Source of the DNA: Taxillus chinensis
Lineage: Eukaryota > Streptophyta > Magnoliopsida > Santalales > Loranthaceae
Length of the DNA: 64,000 nt
NCBI GenBank assembly: GCA_023512835.1
Contig: CM042084.1
Location: 52,367,531 to 52,431,530 of the forward strand
Direction: 5' to 3'
Below the pieces are notes generated by a model, which did not search any database, was not told the origin of the DNA, and saw nothing but the letters and a program-made list of their open reading frames with translations. The position numbers and the translations under genes were made by a program. Positions 33,870-44,106 of the stretch are shown piece after piece (position 1 is the first letter of the stretch; every line of letters starts with the position of its first letter).

Positions 33870-34081
33870 CTTCACATTTAAATTACCCACCAGTATATTT
33901 TCTTTCAGAACTTGCATTGTGCTTTTATTGAAAGTAGAAGACATACTTAGTTGGATTTTTAGGGTGATGCGATTTGTTTTCGATTGAAAGTAAAGACAAC
34001 ATAACTTTAACTTTACTGTTGGTCATACTTACTACTTAACGTGTCTTATGCGTGATAAATATGAATGATTTCATTTTTGGG

Positions 34082-35150
34082 GATCATCAAATCCAAAGCT
34101 TTGTGAAGAGTTTGCAAAGTTGATGACTGGTAAGTTTGAGATGAGTATGATGGGAGAACTGTCCTACTTCCTTGGAATAGAAGTGAAACAATTGAAGAAA
34201 GGGATCTTCATCAACCAACCTAAGTACACACGACTTAATTAAGAAGTTTGGTATGGAAGGTTCATCTCCCGTCAAGACTCCAATGATAGTCAGTGCCAAG
34301 TTAGACCCTGATGTGGACGGCAAATCAGTAAATGTGACTGAATACAGAGGGATGATAGGATCCCTGCTGTATCTTACAGCAAGTCGCCCAGACATTGTGT
34401 TTGCAACCTAAATCTGTGCAAGATATCAGGTGAATCTCAAAGAGTCACATATGCTTCATGTCAAACGGATATTAAGGTATCTCAAAGGGACTGTGAATTT
34501 GGGACTCTGGTACCCAAAGGAGTCCAATTTGACTTTATCCGAATATTCTGATGCTGATTTTGCTGGGTGTCGCATCGACAGGAAAAACACAAGTGGTACG
34601 TGTCAGTTTCTTGGAAATAGATTAATTTCATAGTTCAGTAAGAACCAGAATTCCATATCAACCTCTACTACTGAGGCGGAATCTATAGCTGCTGAGAGTT
34701 GCTGCGCACGGCTACTCTGGATGCAAAGTCAACTTACTGACTACGGTTTAAACATGACATCTATTCCACTCTACTACGACAACACCAGTGCAATTGCTAT
34801 CAGCAACAATCCTGTTATGCACCCAAAGACCAAGCACATTGAGGTCAGGTATCACTTCATTCGCGATCATGTTCACAAAAAGCATATATCTCTTAAACAT
34901 GTTGTTACTAAAGATCAACTGGTAGACATACTTACAAAGCCCCTACCTGATGCAAGATTCGCTGAACTACTCTTCCGATTAGGTATGATTGACTTTTCTG
35001 CATAGCTTCACATTTAAATTACCCACCAGTATATTTTCTTTCAGAACTTGCATTGTGCTTTTATTGAAAGTAGAAGACACATACTGAACTTTATGTTGGT
35101 CATACTTACTACTTAACGTGTCTTATGCGTCTGATAAATATCAAATTTCA
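34082..35150 (+). repeat. Tandem duplicate of the RT-RNase H end (offset 1,136 bp)
   Basis: 34082 onward repeats 32946 onward almost base for base through the RNase H stop (35003-35005). One difference I see is gaacatg versus aaacatg in the Glu/Lys codon near 34894. The 3' flanks diverge after gaaagtagaagaca. The junction lies at catttttggggatcat, which resembles cattttcggatcat at the start of the first copy, so short homology may have guided the duplication. The second copy contains the frames 34430-34633 and 34721-35005 and is not an independent gene. Confidence 0.85.
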
Positions 35151-35420
35151 TTTTGGGAGGATGCTTGCGTTTCCCGATTGAAGCCGTTAAAGCCAACATA
35201 ATTAAAACGTATATGAATAACCTCTTTAGGATTGCATGATTTTAATCTCCACTCATCACCACATGACGAATGCTGTTTCATATTGATTGCTCTATTAACT
35301 TGTGTGGTTGAAGAAATGAAATGGGTTAGCTTGGAATGCTTGGTGATGGTACTCACAGTCGCGGTCTGATTAGCTCCTGAAGTGTAGTTTCCTAATGGAT
35401 AGACAATGTTGGTTCAAGAA
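35151..35420 (+). other. Sire-P post-pol region, first part
   Basis: Element sequence after the duplicated RNase H, ending at the solo LTR. No coding signal is supported. The same region is continued after 36639. Confidence 0.6.
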
Positions 35421-36639
35421 TGTTGGATCAAGCCCGAATTTGGATAATGCTGATAAAGCCTTATGTAATTTGATCTGAGATCTTTTGTGTTTCTTTGATC
35501 GTTGTAGAAGATATGTTATTAATCCGGAGATACACTCGTGAGAACAAAGCTAAGGACAGGATACATAATCGTGATCCGGACAAAAGTGAGTGTCGTCAAA
35601 CACTTGGTAAATAACCAAGTTTTTAATACATGCAGAATAAGGAACATTCATGCGGACTAAGTCAAAGTGATGCGGATTAAGAATCCTGGTCCACAAGGTC
35701 GCACGAAGTAAAAGAAGATACGGAGTAAGACATCCGAGTCTTCCATACATGCGGAGTAAGGAATCCTAATGTGGAATAAGGACTCAAGTCTTTATTTACA
35801 CTGACTAAGGAAATTAGATGCGGAGTAAGGAATCCGGACGACTTACTCATATGGAGTAAGGAAGCGCTAGTACGGAGTAAGCATTCCGATCCCTTAAACT
35901 CGCCCGGAGTAAGGAACTTACATACGGAGTAAGGAATTTACATACGGAGTAAGAAAGCGCTAGTACGGAGTAAGCAACCACTGACACAGAGTAAGGTTCC
36001 GAGCTTCATTAGCAACCGAGTAAGGAAAATTACACCGGACTAAGAAGATGTTACTTCAACTCACTGCATTTAAAGCTATCAGCTCATGGCGTCCCGATGT
36101 TAGACAAACTCATTGAGAACCTGAAGAATCTTACACGTGGATCACCCGGATATGTGGACACAACCTTAAGTATATTTGAGAACTCACAAAGGCACTTATA
36201 CTCTTCAAACCCAAGATCTTGAGCTCCACAAACCGCAGCAGTCAAGACAGAGAGATTACCGAGGAATAGTTAGTGCTGAACGCATTCCGGAACTACAAGT
36301 TCCAAGGTTGTCTCTTAGGAATGTTTGTATAAATATTCATACTTGTACATTTGTGTAAGGTGTGCGTGTACGAACGAGCCTGAATTAACCCTGTGTAAGC
36401 ACAAGAGCTCAAAGAGATAATCTAGGCTAGTGTGTGAATCCCTTTGTAAACAGAGTGTAAGAGAGTCTTGCTTCTATTTTGTTGTATTTATCTCTTGATA
36501 ATAAAACAAAATACTTCCACTATCTGGTTATCTTCCGCAGTGATTCTATCACTTAACTAGACTAGTGTGGTGCCTTAAGAGATCAAAAGAGTTTCGATAA
36601 GAGCCTATTCACCCCCCTCTAGGCTCCAAGGGACCATCA
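35421..36639 (+). mobile_element. Solo Sirevirus LTR inserted in Sire-P
   Basis: It starts TGTTGGATCAAGCC, ends GGGACCATCA and is 1,219 bp long. Flanks are aagaa (35416-35420) and aagat (36640-36644), a 4/5 match that fits an aged target duplication. Neither a primer site follows nor a PPT precedes it, so it is a solo LTR. It is more similar to the LTR at 1612 than to the LTRs of Sire-P. It carries the same cggagtaagga array. Confidence 0.75.
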
Positions 36640-37729
36640 AAGATCTAAATTCTTTAATAGGTAATGCCAACGAGAGGATTGCATGATCTACGGGGGAGAA
36701 AATGCTTTATTTATTATCCAAGTAATACCCCCCGTATATGTCTCGTAACCTCTTTCCTGGCTGTCTATCTAAAGGGGAGTCTATCACTGAGAGGATCGCA
36801 TGATCTAAGGGGGAGCAACCTTTGTAATAATCCCCTAATATGTCTCGGATGCTCTTTCCTCTAAACTTTCACTTCCAGATCTAACTGGACATGCATTGTT
36901 GAATCAGAATTGTGGCATGCAAGGATGTTTTTGTTCCTTCAACCGTGCATTTTAATCGGTTAATCATTTGCTTGCTTTTGACATGTGTTCATTTATCCAG
37001 TTTCACTCATGAATCCTAAGTTGGACAAATCATATGATTTTTAATTATCTTAGCTACGTCGTTCAGCAGGAAGGTTTCGCTATGTTGACCAATTTGAACT
37101 TGCGTGTTTATTATCTAACATATGCCTTGATACAGTAACACTGATCATTCTTTTGTTTGTATGTGTCTATTACATTCATTTTCAATGCATTAAGTTCTGT
37201 TCCTCATTAGTTCGGATTCTGTTGCTCTTCAATTGACTATTTGTTCATATCCGTACTAATTCCTTCCTGTACAGCTTCTTGTTATTTTAGTTTAGTTTCG
37301 TGAAGCTACAGGTTCAGATTCTCTTTGCACCTTTATCGATATATTTTGTCTATAGTCTCAGATTTGAAGTGTTGTGGTACTTCTCTTCTCTTCGACTTCG
37401 CAACCGCAAAGGAATCTACTTCTCTTTTACCGCACTCTGTTTCTCTGGACACAGTCTATTTTTCATCCGGATGATCTTATCTCGGATATTGTATACTCCG
37501 GATGATTGTCGGTTCATTCCTCCGGACTCTTGGAACTCTCAAATCACGATAAATCATGTCTTATTATATATCGCACGCTTTTGAGGAGGAATAATGATGG
37601 TCCATTAAATGCATGTCTTGGGATGCATACACTTCCCAAAGAAGGCAAACAGCTGTTATCATTCCCTGGTCATGCCGCCTCCACGTCATCTCTATATCCG
37701 GAGGCGCTCCGCTCTCAAGACTCATGACA
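36640..37729 (+). other. Sire-P post-pol region with duplicated PPT-like motifs
   Basis: Non-coding element sequence between pol and the accessory module. A block of about 120 bases is repeated: gagaggattgcatgatct acgggggag near 36674-36700 and a second copy near 36792-36817, each followed by tatgtctcg and ctctttcct. The purine runs resemble the PPT at 42666. Some Sirevirus-type elements are reported to have several PPT-like tracts. The rest (36870-37729) is T-rich without a supported ORF. Confidence 0.6.
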
Positions 37730-38237
37730 TGTAACGACCCATGAGTGGGTGTTAGTCCCACATTGCTTGGTGAGGAGAACAAAGTCCGCCTTATAGGAGG
37801 GGACGGATACCTCACCTCACAGTAACGCGTTTTGGGCGAGGCCCAAAGACAAAACCATGCGGAGCAGGCCATGAGGGCGAGGCCCAAGACTGGTTGGCCA
37901 AAGCGGACAAAATTCTTGTGACGGGTATGGGCTGGGCTATTCTCGGGTGGTATCAGAGCCAGACCCGGAGCGGTGTGCCATGGTCCCACGGGGACGTGGG
38001 CCTCCTAAGGGGGGTGGATTGTAACGACCCATGAGTGGGTGTTAGTCCCACATTGCTTAGTGAGGAGAACAAAGTCCGCCTTATAGGAGGGGACGGATAC
38101 CTCACCTCACAGTAACGCGTTTTGGGCGAGTCCCAAAGACAAAACTGTGCGGAGCAGGCCATGAGGGCGAGGCCCAAGACTGGTTGGCCAAAACGGACAA
38201 AATTCTTGTGACGGGTATGGGCTGGGCTATTCTCGGG
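37730..38237 (+). mobile_element. TRIM (miniature LTR retrotransposon)
   Basis: Two direct repeats of about 218 bp (37730-37947 and 38020-38237, offset exactly 290, about five differences) start TGTAACGACCCATGAG. Between them, 72 bases hold a primer site tggtatcagagcc (37948-37960) and a purine-rich tract ctaaggggggtggat just before the second repeat. It has no coding capacity. This is the structure of a TRIM, which must borrow the proteins of other elements. The left flank is tgaca; the same 5 bases appear only at 39980, after the adjoining gypsy LTR. Confidence 0.85.
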
Positions 38238-38240
38238 TAT

Positions 38241-39979
38241 TGTCACGCCCCGGTTTTCCAACCCGAGGAGACCGGAACGTGACCCTCCCTTTACCCAGGT
38301 TTGGATAAAGGGGTGGAACACAACATACACTTCAGAAACCAAAATCACACAATTATTTACTGGAAACCACATGCCTTTATTGTGTTTCAAACTTCATTAC
38401 AATATCTCCCCGCTGGGGTTACAATGCCTCAATAAAATTATATAACGCAAATAACATAAAACAAAGCTACAAAACAGAACTCTTCCACCTTGGTGTTCCC
38501 ACCTAACGCCTGTAGGTTCCTGCAAGAAAACACACCATAGTAGGAGGGGTTAGCATCCACACCTCAGTAGGGATCATGTCTCCCTGACCCATCCCATGCT
38601 CCTAACATCTACATGCCATGTGTACAAGTGCAGTGTCGTGTTACAATAATTCCAACAGACAATAACAAACCACATCAGTAGTCACAATTATCCACCACAC
38701 AAACCACAAGTGATTTAACCGCCTCTTCAGGCCAATGATTTTACCGCCTCTCAGGCATAGTTTCCACAATCAGTCCCACTGACATTAACTCAGCCTCTCA
38801 GGCTCCTCAGTCAGTCTCACTGACATCAACTCAGCCTCTCAGGCTCCACAGGTACACAAGCATTGCCTCAGCCTCTCAGGCTTCTTAGGCTCCACAGACA
38901 ACAACAAACATTTAACATATATCTCAGTTATTCAGGCATAACAACAAACACATAACATGCATGTCCACCCTGGTATAACATCAAACACCTAGCATGCATA
39001 TCCTCACAGACATTATATCAAACACCATTCAGGCATAACCATACTGGCATAACATCAATCGCATAACATGCATGGCCTCACAGGCATAATATCAAACACC
39101 TAGTGTGCAGCGCCACACAGGCCTAATCTCAACCCATACTTGCCACTGAAGGCCAACATTCATATAGGAGGTCACACTTATATGAATTTACATATAAATA
39201 GTATAACAATAACAACAGAAGCTCTATAAATCCTCTACATAGGGCCTAACCCCAGAACAGATCAGGTGAGATAGAACCCCTACCTTAAAGAAGATCCTCC
39301 TTGCTCCCGCGCTAGACGCCGTCCTCCCCACGCATGACGCTCCGGGAGCAACCAGCAGCTCTCTTTCTTTCCCTCTCTCTAGCTCTCTCTACGACGGCTG
39401 CAGCGGCTGAAGAAGAGAACCCTAAACCTAAAACAGGAGGGCTCCTCATCCTTATATAGACCTCCCACTATCAAAATGACATAGTTTTGATTAAGTGAAA
39501 CCCAGCATCAAAACGACGTAGTTTTGATGGAACAAGCTACGACCTTCCCGCATCCATACACGCCAAAATATCCACAATTCCGACATGGTCCTTTGGGGAA
39601 AAATCATTAGAATGACAAAACCAAGGTAACCATGCAAAAACATGCTTGCACGCCAATTTGAACGCCAATTCCTCAATTAGCGTGCAGCTCCAAATGCACC
39701 CAAACTTTACCCCAAACATCCTTGCATCTTGTAGAGGCCTGAGAAGCAAAAATATGCTTGCACGTGAAATGAGTGAATTCACGTGTAGCTCCAAAATCTG
39801 CCAAAACAGCTTAAAACCGCATGTATTTGCAAATAGCCTCTTCCTAGGGCATAAATGCACGTTATCACTTGTCACATGCACCTCCCAAAAGTCCCCATCT
39901 TGGGCTCATCTCTTACCTCAAACTTGTGCACCAACATCCAAGGTGTTTGTGGTTAACTTCTTACACACGGGTCATTACA
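38241..39979 (-). repeat. Tekay-type LTR joined to the TRIM
   Basis: A 1,739-bp LTR of the same family as 3313 and 51411: it starts TGTCACGCCCCGG, has the reverse-strand TATA box (about 39452-39460) and the paired palindromes (39470-39530), and ends GGTCATTACA. It has no target duplication of its own (left ggtat, right tgaca). The 5 bases right of it match those left of the TRIM. No primer site or gene is present. Reverse-strand and forward frames near 39491-40110 are not recognisable. Confidence 0.8.
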
Positions 39980-40053
39980 TGACATCAGCATGTCAAGCGG
40001 TTCACTATTCCACTCGCTTAATCCCTAGACCCGCTGATATTCACGGACTCGGT

Positions 40054-40063
40054 CTTATATATC
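40054..40063 (+). promoter_or_regulatory. TATA-like box of the accessory module, copy B
   Basis: The motif cttatatatc lies about 115 bases before the ATG at 40174. The surrounding cccgctgatattcacggac is shared with 19-40 of the window start. The leader downstream is pyrimidine-rich and free of ATG until 40174. This suggests a separate transcript for the module; it is inference. Confidence 0.4.
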
Positions 40064-40173
40064 CAGGACATTCCTGCACAGCGCGAGTTTTACATCTTCC
40101 AAATCCCTAAAACCCTCGTCGCTCCTTTAATCCCCAAGACCTCACCTCCTTCTCCTCTCAATCTTTTCCTTAA

Positions 40174-41427
40174 ATGGCACCCAAAACTTCTCTTTCTGGT
40201 ATTAACCCCGGACATCTGGTTGATTGGCGTGCTATCTCCGATCCTTCGGCTTGGTTTCTAGAACTCCACCCACTCTTGGAAGCCTCTCATATCCTAAACC
40301 TGATCTCCAACCCTATCGACACTCCTATTGAAGACATCCGTGAGTTCTACCAACGGATCTGCTGCAGCACCGACTCCATTATCTCCTACGTCCGCGGTGA
40401 ATCCATCTTGATCACCCCTGACATCCTCGGCGCCGCTCTCAACCTCCCTCCTAGTGATCCTCAGCGCCCGGATGCTGAGACAATGGCTATTTCCATGGTT
40501 TGCTCCTATAAGGGGAAGGAGTACAAAATGAAGTCTTTTCAAGGTCGCTACCGATGTATGGCGACCATATTGAGCCGCTGCCTCCTGGCTCGTACCACTG
40601 CTCTAGATTCCGTCCCGTACGACCTTCTATTGGCTATGTATGGCGTCTTTGAGCATCTCCCGATGGACTGGGGGACTTTCTTGTTCCGACTGCTGAAGAA
40701 CAATCCAAAGAACCATTCTTTTGGGCGGATACTCAGCGTTGTCTTCAGGCATCTACATCCGGACCATTTTGCCAAATATGATGTCGTTCCTTTCCCTTAG
40801 GCTTATTATCTTCGCCACCTTACGCCTGATGGGAACATGATAGCTCTCCATCCCTCTGCTGCTCTCCGCCTTCTTCCTGCCTCGAAATAACAAGGCAGCT
40901 CGGTTGGTGACCCCTCTGACAGTCGTGCCCCTGAAGTCAGCTCTGCTCCCCGGTCCTCCCGGATTTGGTCCGTTGCTGCCCCTTCCATCTCTCGAGCCTC
41001 CCAGCACAGTGTCCGTGCCGACCCCTCTGTGGTTGCGGGACCATCACAGCCCAGTTTACCTAAGGCTGTTTCCCCAGCACCATCTGCTGTGAATGTCCCC
41101 ACTCCCTCCACTTCCGCTGTTGCTGCCGCAGTTGATACTACCGTTGCCACTGCCGTCGCTGATGTCCCGGAATCTCTTCTGGAAGCTCCCTTGCCTCCTC
41201 TACCTCAACCCCAAGACTACGTAGACCATCTCTCCACCGACACCTTAACGGACCTATGGTTCCATTTTAGCCTCGCCTGCATTGCCTCCATCCCCGACAA
41301 CGAACTCAAGGTGTTTTATGCCAAACACACCCGCACCCCGGAGGATATGATCGTCTGGAATCTGGACCATGGCTTTCCTACGCTTACTCATATTCCGGAC
41401 GTTCCCTTCACTGTCTCCTCCGCTTAG
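40174..41427 (+). pseudogene. Accessory module, N-terminal transposon-domain protein and linker
   Basis: It starts MAPKTSLSGINPGHLVDW at an ATG in good context (aaATGGC). Residues 1-208 are open (40174-40800): a helical domain with DPSAWFLELHPLLEAS, PIEDIREFYQRICC, SYVRGESILITPDILGAAL and LPMDWGTFLFRLLK. Layout and the REFY / RGxxI blocks resemble the putative plant transposon protein domain (PF20167-type), from memory. The same frame continues through stops at 40798 and 40888 to AYYLRHLTPDGNMI and a Ser/Pro/Ala/Val-rich linker, then LPQPQDYVDHLSTDTLTD, ending at 41425-41427. Originally it was probably one protein with the protease at 41682. Function unknown; localisation or nucleic-acid binding is possible but not shown. 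Confidence 0.6.
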
Positions 41428-41681
41428 GCCCATGACGCACGGGTTCCCTCCCCTGCTGAGGCTCGGTCCGCCTCTCCTGCAGATGCCATCCCTGTTGTTG
41501 ACCTCTCTGGTCATAGTGGCTCTACTGCTCCGGAAGCTTCTGATGCTCCGAATGCCCCCTCTGCTGCTGCTGCTACCATCCCCTCCACTCCTGCTGACTC
41601 CTCTGCCCAGCGCACACTTGCACCTATTCCTGCCAGGGAGTCCTCCAAAGCTCCGGAGTTACTATCCCCAAACGCAACCGC

Positions 41682-42533
41682 TTGTCTCAGCCCAACTCCT
41701 CTAGTGCAGCTCCTCCTTCGTCCACTCCATCTACAGCGGCTGACACCTTCCTCCCATCATACGTGGATCTTGATCCCCTTGATGAGGATAGAAGTGTTTT
41801 TAATGCTATGGCCAGGTATGCTGTATCAAATGCTGAGAGAAGATGTTTATCCGAGTTATACCCCTTCTCTCCTCAAGACATAAGGACTATTCGTTCTGAG
41901 ACGGGTCTGCTCACCACAGAAGACATAGACAACTTCTCTCGGGCAGTTAAGATGGAGATAAGGCTGTTTTCATCGCTGTACAAGGACAGGCACATGTTTG
42001 ATATCTTGCCTTGTTGGAATGAAGGGTATCTTCTGGACTTAGCTGATATTCAGACCTTCATCAATGGAACTGCTGAAGATAGCACTCCTTGGAAGACTCT
42101 TCAATCGGTCCTCATTCCGTACCGGGTCATGACGCCGCACTTCATGCTGGTTGTCTTTATGATTCCATCCAAGCAGCTGATCCTAATTGATTCCCATCAA
42201 GTTGTGGAGCAAAATATTAGAAGGAATCAATTTGAGCCACTGCATATTCATTTGACGGAAGCCATAAAGCAATCGGGGCTTTATGAAGAAAGAGGCCTGA
42301 CTCCGTTGGGTCCAACTGAAAAGCTGAAGGCGACGGTCGGGGGCAAGAAGCTAGTGCCACAACAGCCTGATGGAGATAGCTACGGAGCCTTTGTCTATTT
42401 CTTTATCAAATCTATTGTCAAGGTGGATAAAAACTGGAACAGCATCCAAGCCTACACAATGGAGCAGACAATGGAGCTTAGAGAGAAGGTTGGAACGATG
42501 ATCTTCAAGTATAGTAAGCCTTATGTACCTTAA
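41682..42533 (+). pseudogene. Accessory module, Ulp1-like protease domain with lost catalytic Cys
   Basis: C48-type domain matching 191-1468: VDTFLPSY-like start (ADTFLPSYVDLD), LSELYPFSPQDIRTI, DIDNFSRAVKMEIRLF, then TPHFMLVVFMIPSKQ (His), LILIDSHQVVEQ (Asp), VPQQPDGDSYGAFV (Gln, with Tyr at codon 42381-42383 where copy A has the nucleophile Cys). It ends FKYSKPYVP at 42533, 132 bases before the PPT. The Cys-to-Tyr change is a single G-to-A (TGC to TAC). Without Cys the protein cannot act as a thiol protease, though it might still bind. The start at 41682 is only where the frame opens; a frameshift near 41660 separates it from the linker at 41427-41650. Confidence 0.75.
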
Positions 42534-42676
42534 TGAAAATTTTGTATAAAGGCTGAATTGTACTCTATTGCTGATCAATGAAAATGGGTGTAATTTCTTT
42601 TTTGTTTGTTATCTCTTTGCGTTGCTTACCAGATCAGATTACAAAGGGTTTGGGCATATCCATAGTTGGGGGAGAT
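42534..42676 (+). other. 3' UTR and PPT of Sire-P
   Basis: It matches 1469-1611. The purine tract ttgggggagat (42666-42676) directly precedes the LTR. Confidence 0.8.
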
Positions 42677-44101
42677 TATTGGATCAAGCCCAGAATTTGG
42701 ATAATGCTGATAAAGCCCTATGTAATTTGATTTGAGACCTTTATTGTTTTATCTTAAGTCATTGCAGAAGATATGACCTTCATCCGGATCTACACTCGTG
42801 TGAGCAAAGCTAAGGATGGGATACATAATCCTGATCCAGGTGAGAATGAGTGTCGTCAAACACTTGGTATATGACCAAGTCTTTGCCTCATACAGAAAAA
42901 GGATCATTCGTGCGGACTAAGAACTTAAAAGCTACGGACTAAGAAATCCGCACTTAATACTTCAACAGACTAAGTCTGAAAGATGCGGAGTAAGAATCTT
43001 AGTCTACAAAGTCGCACGGAGTAAGAGAGTCAACACGGAGTTAAAAAGATAAGTCTTCCACTCAACCGGACTAAAGTAAAGAAGACACGGAGTAAGAAAT
43101 CTGAGTCTTTCATAGATACGGAGTAAGGAAGCACTTCTACGGAATAAGGACTTGAGTCTTTATTCGCACGGAGTAAGGAAACTATATGCAGAGTAAGGAA
43201 TCCGAATCACTCACTCATGCGGAGTAAGGATGTGCTGATACGGAGTAAGCCATCCATTCCTTTAACTCATGCGGAGTAAGGAAACTAGATGCGGAGTAAG
43301 GAAGCGCTGATGCGGAGTAAGCACTCCGACCTTGTCTTTCATACGGAGTAAGGAAACGCTTACACGGAATAAGGATTTTAGTACCAAATTGATACGGAGT
43401 AAGTAATCAATATTACGGAGTAAGGATCCGAGCTTAGTTTAGCACGGAGTAAGGAACCTTACACCGGATTCAAGAAGACGCTACTTCAACTTATCTCTTC
43501 GTAATCAAAGTCACCAGCTCGCTGTTTCCCGATGTAAGACAAACTTGTTGAGAACTTAAAGCATCTTACACGTGGATTATCCGGATATGTGGACACAACT
43601 TTAACTACACTTGGGAACTTACAAAGACTCTTATGCGTTGCAAACCCAAGATCTTGAAGACCACATCCGCAACAATTAATGCAGAGAGATTTCCGAGTGA
43701 CAGTAAATGGGCACAATATCCGGAACAACAAGTTTCAAGGTTGTCTCTTACGGATGTCACTATAAATAGCAACACTTGTATATTTATAAAGTGAGTGCAT
43801 GAGTGAAAAGGATATAGTTTTGTGTATGTACTAAAAGCTCATAGAGATCATAGAGGCTAGCGTGTGTGTACTTGTAAACAGAGTGTTAAAGAGTTGTTAA
43901 GTAAGTCTAAAAGCTTTTGAGCTTTAGTCTGCTTCAATTTTGTTGTATTTATCATTATGATAATAAAACAAAATACTTCCACTATCTGGTTATCTTCCGC
44001 ATTGATTCTATCTCTTAACCAGATAAGTGTTATGCCAAAGAGAAAGAAAAGAGTTTCGATAAGAGCCTATTCACCCCCCTCTAGGCTCCAAGGGACCAAC
44101 A
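42677..44101 (+). repeat. 3' LTR of Sire-P (1,425 bp)
   Basis: Nearly the same as the 5' LTR, with the shared TATTGG start, and ending agggaccaaca. About eighteen cggagtaagga-type repeats lie between 42980 and 43460. It is followed by the target duplication aatag and then by the inverted Sire-M LTR. Confidence 0.9.
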
Positions 44102-44106
44102 AATAG

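Larger units (their letters stand above)
26743..44101 (+). mobile_element. Sire-P: plus-strand Sirevirus with post-pol Ulp1-type module
   Basis: This is a 17.4-kb element with two closely similar LTRs (26743-28165 and 42677-44101), both starting with the unusual TATTGG, and a perfect target duplication aatag (26738-26742 and 44102-44106). Order: LTR, primer site, gag, protease, integrase, RT, RNase H, 3' region, accessory module (transposon-domain ORF, linker, Ulp1-type protease), PPT, LTR. Later events inside it are a tandem duplication of RT-RNase H (34082-35150), a solo LTR (35421-36639) and a TRIM/Tekay-LTR composite (37730-39979). Without these it would be about 12.7 kb. Long LTRs, initiator-Met primer, coiled-coil gag and an extra post-pol ORF fit the Sirevirus group. 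Confidence 0.85.

Noticed and set aside
34087..35005. Second RNase H as an independent gene
   Set aside because: It is part of a nearly exact tandem duplication and carries the same stops as the first copy.
37730..38237. Cassandra-type TRIM with a 5S rRNA-like LTR
   Set aside because: The LTRs show no 5S promoter or 5S-like stretch that I can see, so it is only called a TRIM.
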